A stretch of DNA of 7,586 bases, from contig MGXQ01000030.1 of the NCBI GenBank assembly GCA_001801405.1, positions 1 to 7,586 of the forward strand, in the 5' to 3' direction. Source of the DNA: Gammaproteobacteria bacterium RIFCSPHIGHO2_02_FULL_42_13 (GTDB lineage: Bacteria > Pseudomonadota > Gammaproteobacteria > UBA12402). A program made the position numbers and the translations under genes. Below, piece by piece: positions 6,183 to 7,586 of this stretch (positions are counted from its first letter, which is position 1; every line of letters begins with the position of its first letter). The notes beneath the pieces were generated by a model. That model saw only the letters and a list, made by a program, of their open reading frames with translations, was not told where the DNA came from and did no database searches.

Positions 6183-6899
6183 ATGCGATCCAATCAACGC
6201 AACAATAATCAATTGCGTGATATTAAAATAACGCGACACTATACCAAATATGCAGAAGGTTCGGTACTGATTGAATATGGCAATACGAAAGTAATTTGCA
6301 CCGCCAGTATCATCATTGGCGTTCCCCGGTTTTTACGCGATAAAAAGCAAGGTTGGCTGACAGCTGAATACGGTATGTTACCCCGCTCAACAAATGAGCG
6401 CATGAATCGCGAAGCCGCTCACGGCAAACAATCAGGCCGCACATTAGAAATACAGCGACTGATTGGTCGATCGCTGCGCGCTGCTGTAAATTTAAAAAAA
6501 TTGGGTGAGAATACGATCAATATCGACTGCGACGTCATTCAAGCTGATGGCGGCACGCGCACTGCATCGATTACTGGCGGATGCATTGCCCTTGCCGACT
6601 CTATTCGATACGGCTATGAACAAGGCTTGTTTACTGATCACGCCTTACAACATTTGGTTGCATCTGTTTCTGTTGGCATAGTCAATGGTGAAGCGGTGTT
6701 AGATTTAGATTATGCTGAAGATTCCAGCGCAGACACCGACATGAATGTTGTCATGACCGATGAAAATAAATTTATTGAAATTCAAGGCACCGCAGAAAAA
6801 AATGCCTTTAGCGCAGATGAATATCAATCAATGATGACCCTTGCACAAAATGGCATAAAAGAAATTATGGAAAAACAAAAGGCGGCGTTAGAGCTTTGA
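6183..6899 (+). CDS. rph: RNase PH, phosphorolytic 3'-5' exoribonuclease / tRNA nucleotidyltransferase
   Basis: RNase PH trims tRNA precursors and other RNAs from the 3' end using phosphate, as a ring of six subunits in the cytosol. The 238-residue product equals the usual length. Family hallmarks run throughout: NNQLRDIKITRHYTKYAEGS (8-27), KVICTASI (36-43), GWLTAEYGMLPRST (57-70), GKQSGRTLEIQRLIGRSLRA (81-100) with the phosphate-site Arg86, and DCDVIQADGGTRTASITG (115-132) with Arg126. The acidic segment DLDYAEDSSADTDMNVVMT (174-192) carries the metal-site Asp180 and Asp186, and QGTAE (201-205) follows. All expected active-site residues are present, so this copy should be active, unlike the frameshifted rph of E. 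coli K-12. The start at 6183 follows a strong GGAGG. It is divergent from yicC; pyrE does not follow here, comM does. Confidence 0.97.
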   Translation: MRSNQRNNNQLRDIKITRHYTKYAEGSVLIEYGNTKVICTASIIIGVPRFLRDKKQGWLTAEYGMLPRSTNERMNREAAHGKQSGRTLEIQRLIGRSLRAAVNLKKLGENTINIDCDVIQADGGTRTASITGGCIALADSIRYGYEQGLFTDHALQHLVASVSVGIVNGEAVLDLDYAEDSSADTDMNVVMTDENKFIEIQGTAEKNAFSADEYQSMMTLAQNGIKEIMEKQKAALEL

Positions 6900-6928
6900 T
6901 TTTTACCAGCTTGTTCACAGAAAACACA

Positions 6929-6958
6929 GTGACAAACCAAAAATAATAGCATACAATT
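6929..6958 (+). promoter_or_regulatory. Sigma-70-type promoter for comM
   Basis: GTGACA (6929-6934) and TACAAT (6953-6958) each match the consensus hexamers at 5 of 6 positions with an 18-base spacer. A start near 6965 would give a leader of about 63 bases. It lies in the 128-base gap after rph, where no convincing rph terminator is visible, so read-through from rph is also possible. Confidence 0.55.
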
Positions 6959-7027
6959 TCTGTCTCCCTTAATTCTATCTCTACCAAAAAAATCCAATTC
7001 TTTTTTTCATTTCACAAGGATAATGCT

Positions 7028-7586
7028 ATGTCTCTTGCTATCGTGCACAGCCGTGCGCAATACGGCATGCACGCGCCAGCCGTTACCATCGAAGCACATT
7101 TGTCTGGTGGACTACCGCGTTTTAATATTGTTGGATTAGCGGAAACTGCCGTCAAAGAAAGTCAAGAACGCGTTCGTAGCGCATTATTAAACACGCATTT
7201 TGATTTTCCCGATGGACGCATCACCATTAATTTAGCGCCCGCTAACTTACCAAAAGAAGGAACACGATTTGATTTACCCATTGCACTAGGCATTTTAGCG
7301 GCCTCCCAGCAAATTCCAAAAAATCTTTTATCAGATTATGAATTTGCGGGGGAACTGGCATTGTCTGGTGATTTACGTCCCGTTTCTGGCATCTTGCCCT
7401 TTGCGCTCGAAACTAAAAACGCTAATCGCCAACTCATCATTCCCTTACAAAATGCTAACGAAGCCGCGCTTATTAAAGAGTTAGCCGTTTTTCCTGCAAG
7501 ACATATTTGCAACGTATGTGCGCATATCTGTAATAAAAAATTAATCGCTCAACATCCCGTTCAACAAATTTCAAATAATGAATATC
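7028..7586 (+). CDS. comM: ComM/YifB family Mg-chelatase-like AAA+ ATPase (N-terminal part, cut by window)
   Basis: The first 186 codons are present. They match the N-terminal ChlI-like domain of ComM/YifB: MSLAIVHSRAQYGM (1-14), VGLAETAVKESQERVRSALL (38-57), RITINLAPANLPKEGTRFDL (66-85) and FAGELALSGDLRPVSG (108-123). Full-length family members are about 500 residues; the AAA+ ATPase core with its Walker motifs lies beyond the window. In naturally competent bacteria ComM is a hexameric helicase that promotes branch migration when foreign DNA is integrated. AAGGA (7016-7020) sits 7 bases before the ATG, and the start matches the family. The window shows no other competence genes, and the family also occurs in bacteria not known to be competent. 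Confidence 0.93.
   Translation, partial: MSLAIVHSRAQYGMHAPAVTIEAHLSGGLPRFNIVGLAETAVKESQERVRSALLNTHFDFPDGRITINLAPANLPKEGTRFDLPIALGILAASQQIPKNLLSDYEFAGELALSGDLRPVSGILPFALETKNANRQLIIPLQNANEAALIKELAVFPARHICNVCAHICNKKLIAQHPVQQISNNEY

Noticed and set aside
6880..6915. Possible rph terminator before the T-run at 6900-6904
   Set aside because: Only a 4-bp AAAG/CTTT pairing is available, too weak to call.

Overview
The window looks like the chromosome of a gammaproteobacterium of the order Legionellales (Coxiella/Rickettsiella/Legionella-type intracellular bacteria). The main reason is a compact cluster of Dot/Icm type IVB secretion genes: dotA, icmV, icmW and icmX in the divergent arrangement known from Legionella and Coxiella. 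DNA is moderately AT-rich and densely coded. The genus cannot be fixed from sequence reading alone.

Layout. Positions 1-2096 (minus) carry the 5' part of dotA, which runs off the left edge. Its start overlaps the stop of icmV (2093-2554, minus) by 4 bases. A 171-base divergent gap (2555-2725) follows. It holds two back-to-back extended -10 promoters that together form a perfect interrupted palindrome. On the plus strand come icmW (2726-3175), an unnamed exported Gln/Thr-rich protein gene (3156-3746, overlapping icmW by 20 bases) and icmX (3763-5082), apparently one operon ending at a strong GC-rich hairpin terminator (5090-5130). That hairpin also serves as a plausible terminator for the convergent yicC.

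The right part is housekeeping. yicC (5161-6027, minus; YicC/YloC endoribonuclease) is divergent from rph (6183-6899, plus; RNase PH), a pairing also found in Escherichia coli. The gap between them holds a 16-bp perfect inverted repeat. Each arm is a 13-bp palindrome running into an extended -10 element, so the two RNase genes seem to have mirror-image, face-to-face promoters. comM/yifB (7028 to the right edge, plus) follows with its own promoter and is cut by the window end.

How the genes work together. DotA and IcmV are inner-membrane parts of the secretion machine, IcmX is its periplasmic component, and IcmW is a cytosolic adaptor that brings effectors to the coupling complex. The exported protein encoded between icmW and icmX is the best candidate here for a lineage-specific and poorly described component of the apparatus. 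YicC and RNase PH both act in RNA turnover or maturation. The most novel-looking signals are the two symmetric promoter regions and the unnamed exported protein; no wholly new multi-gene system is visible.
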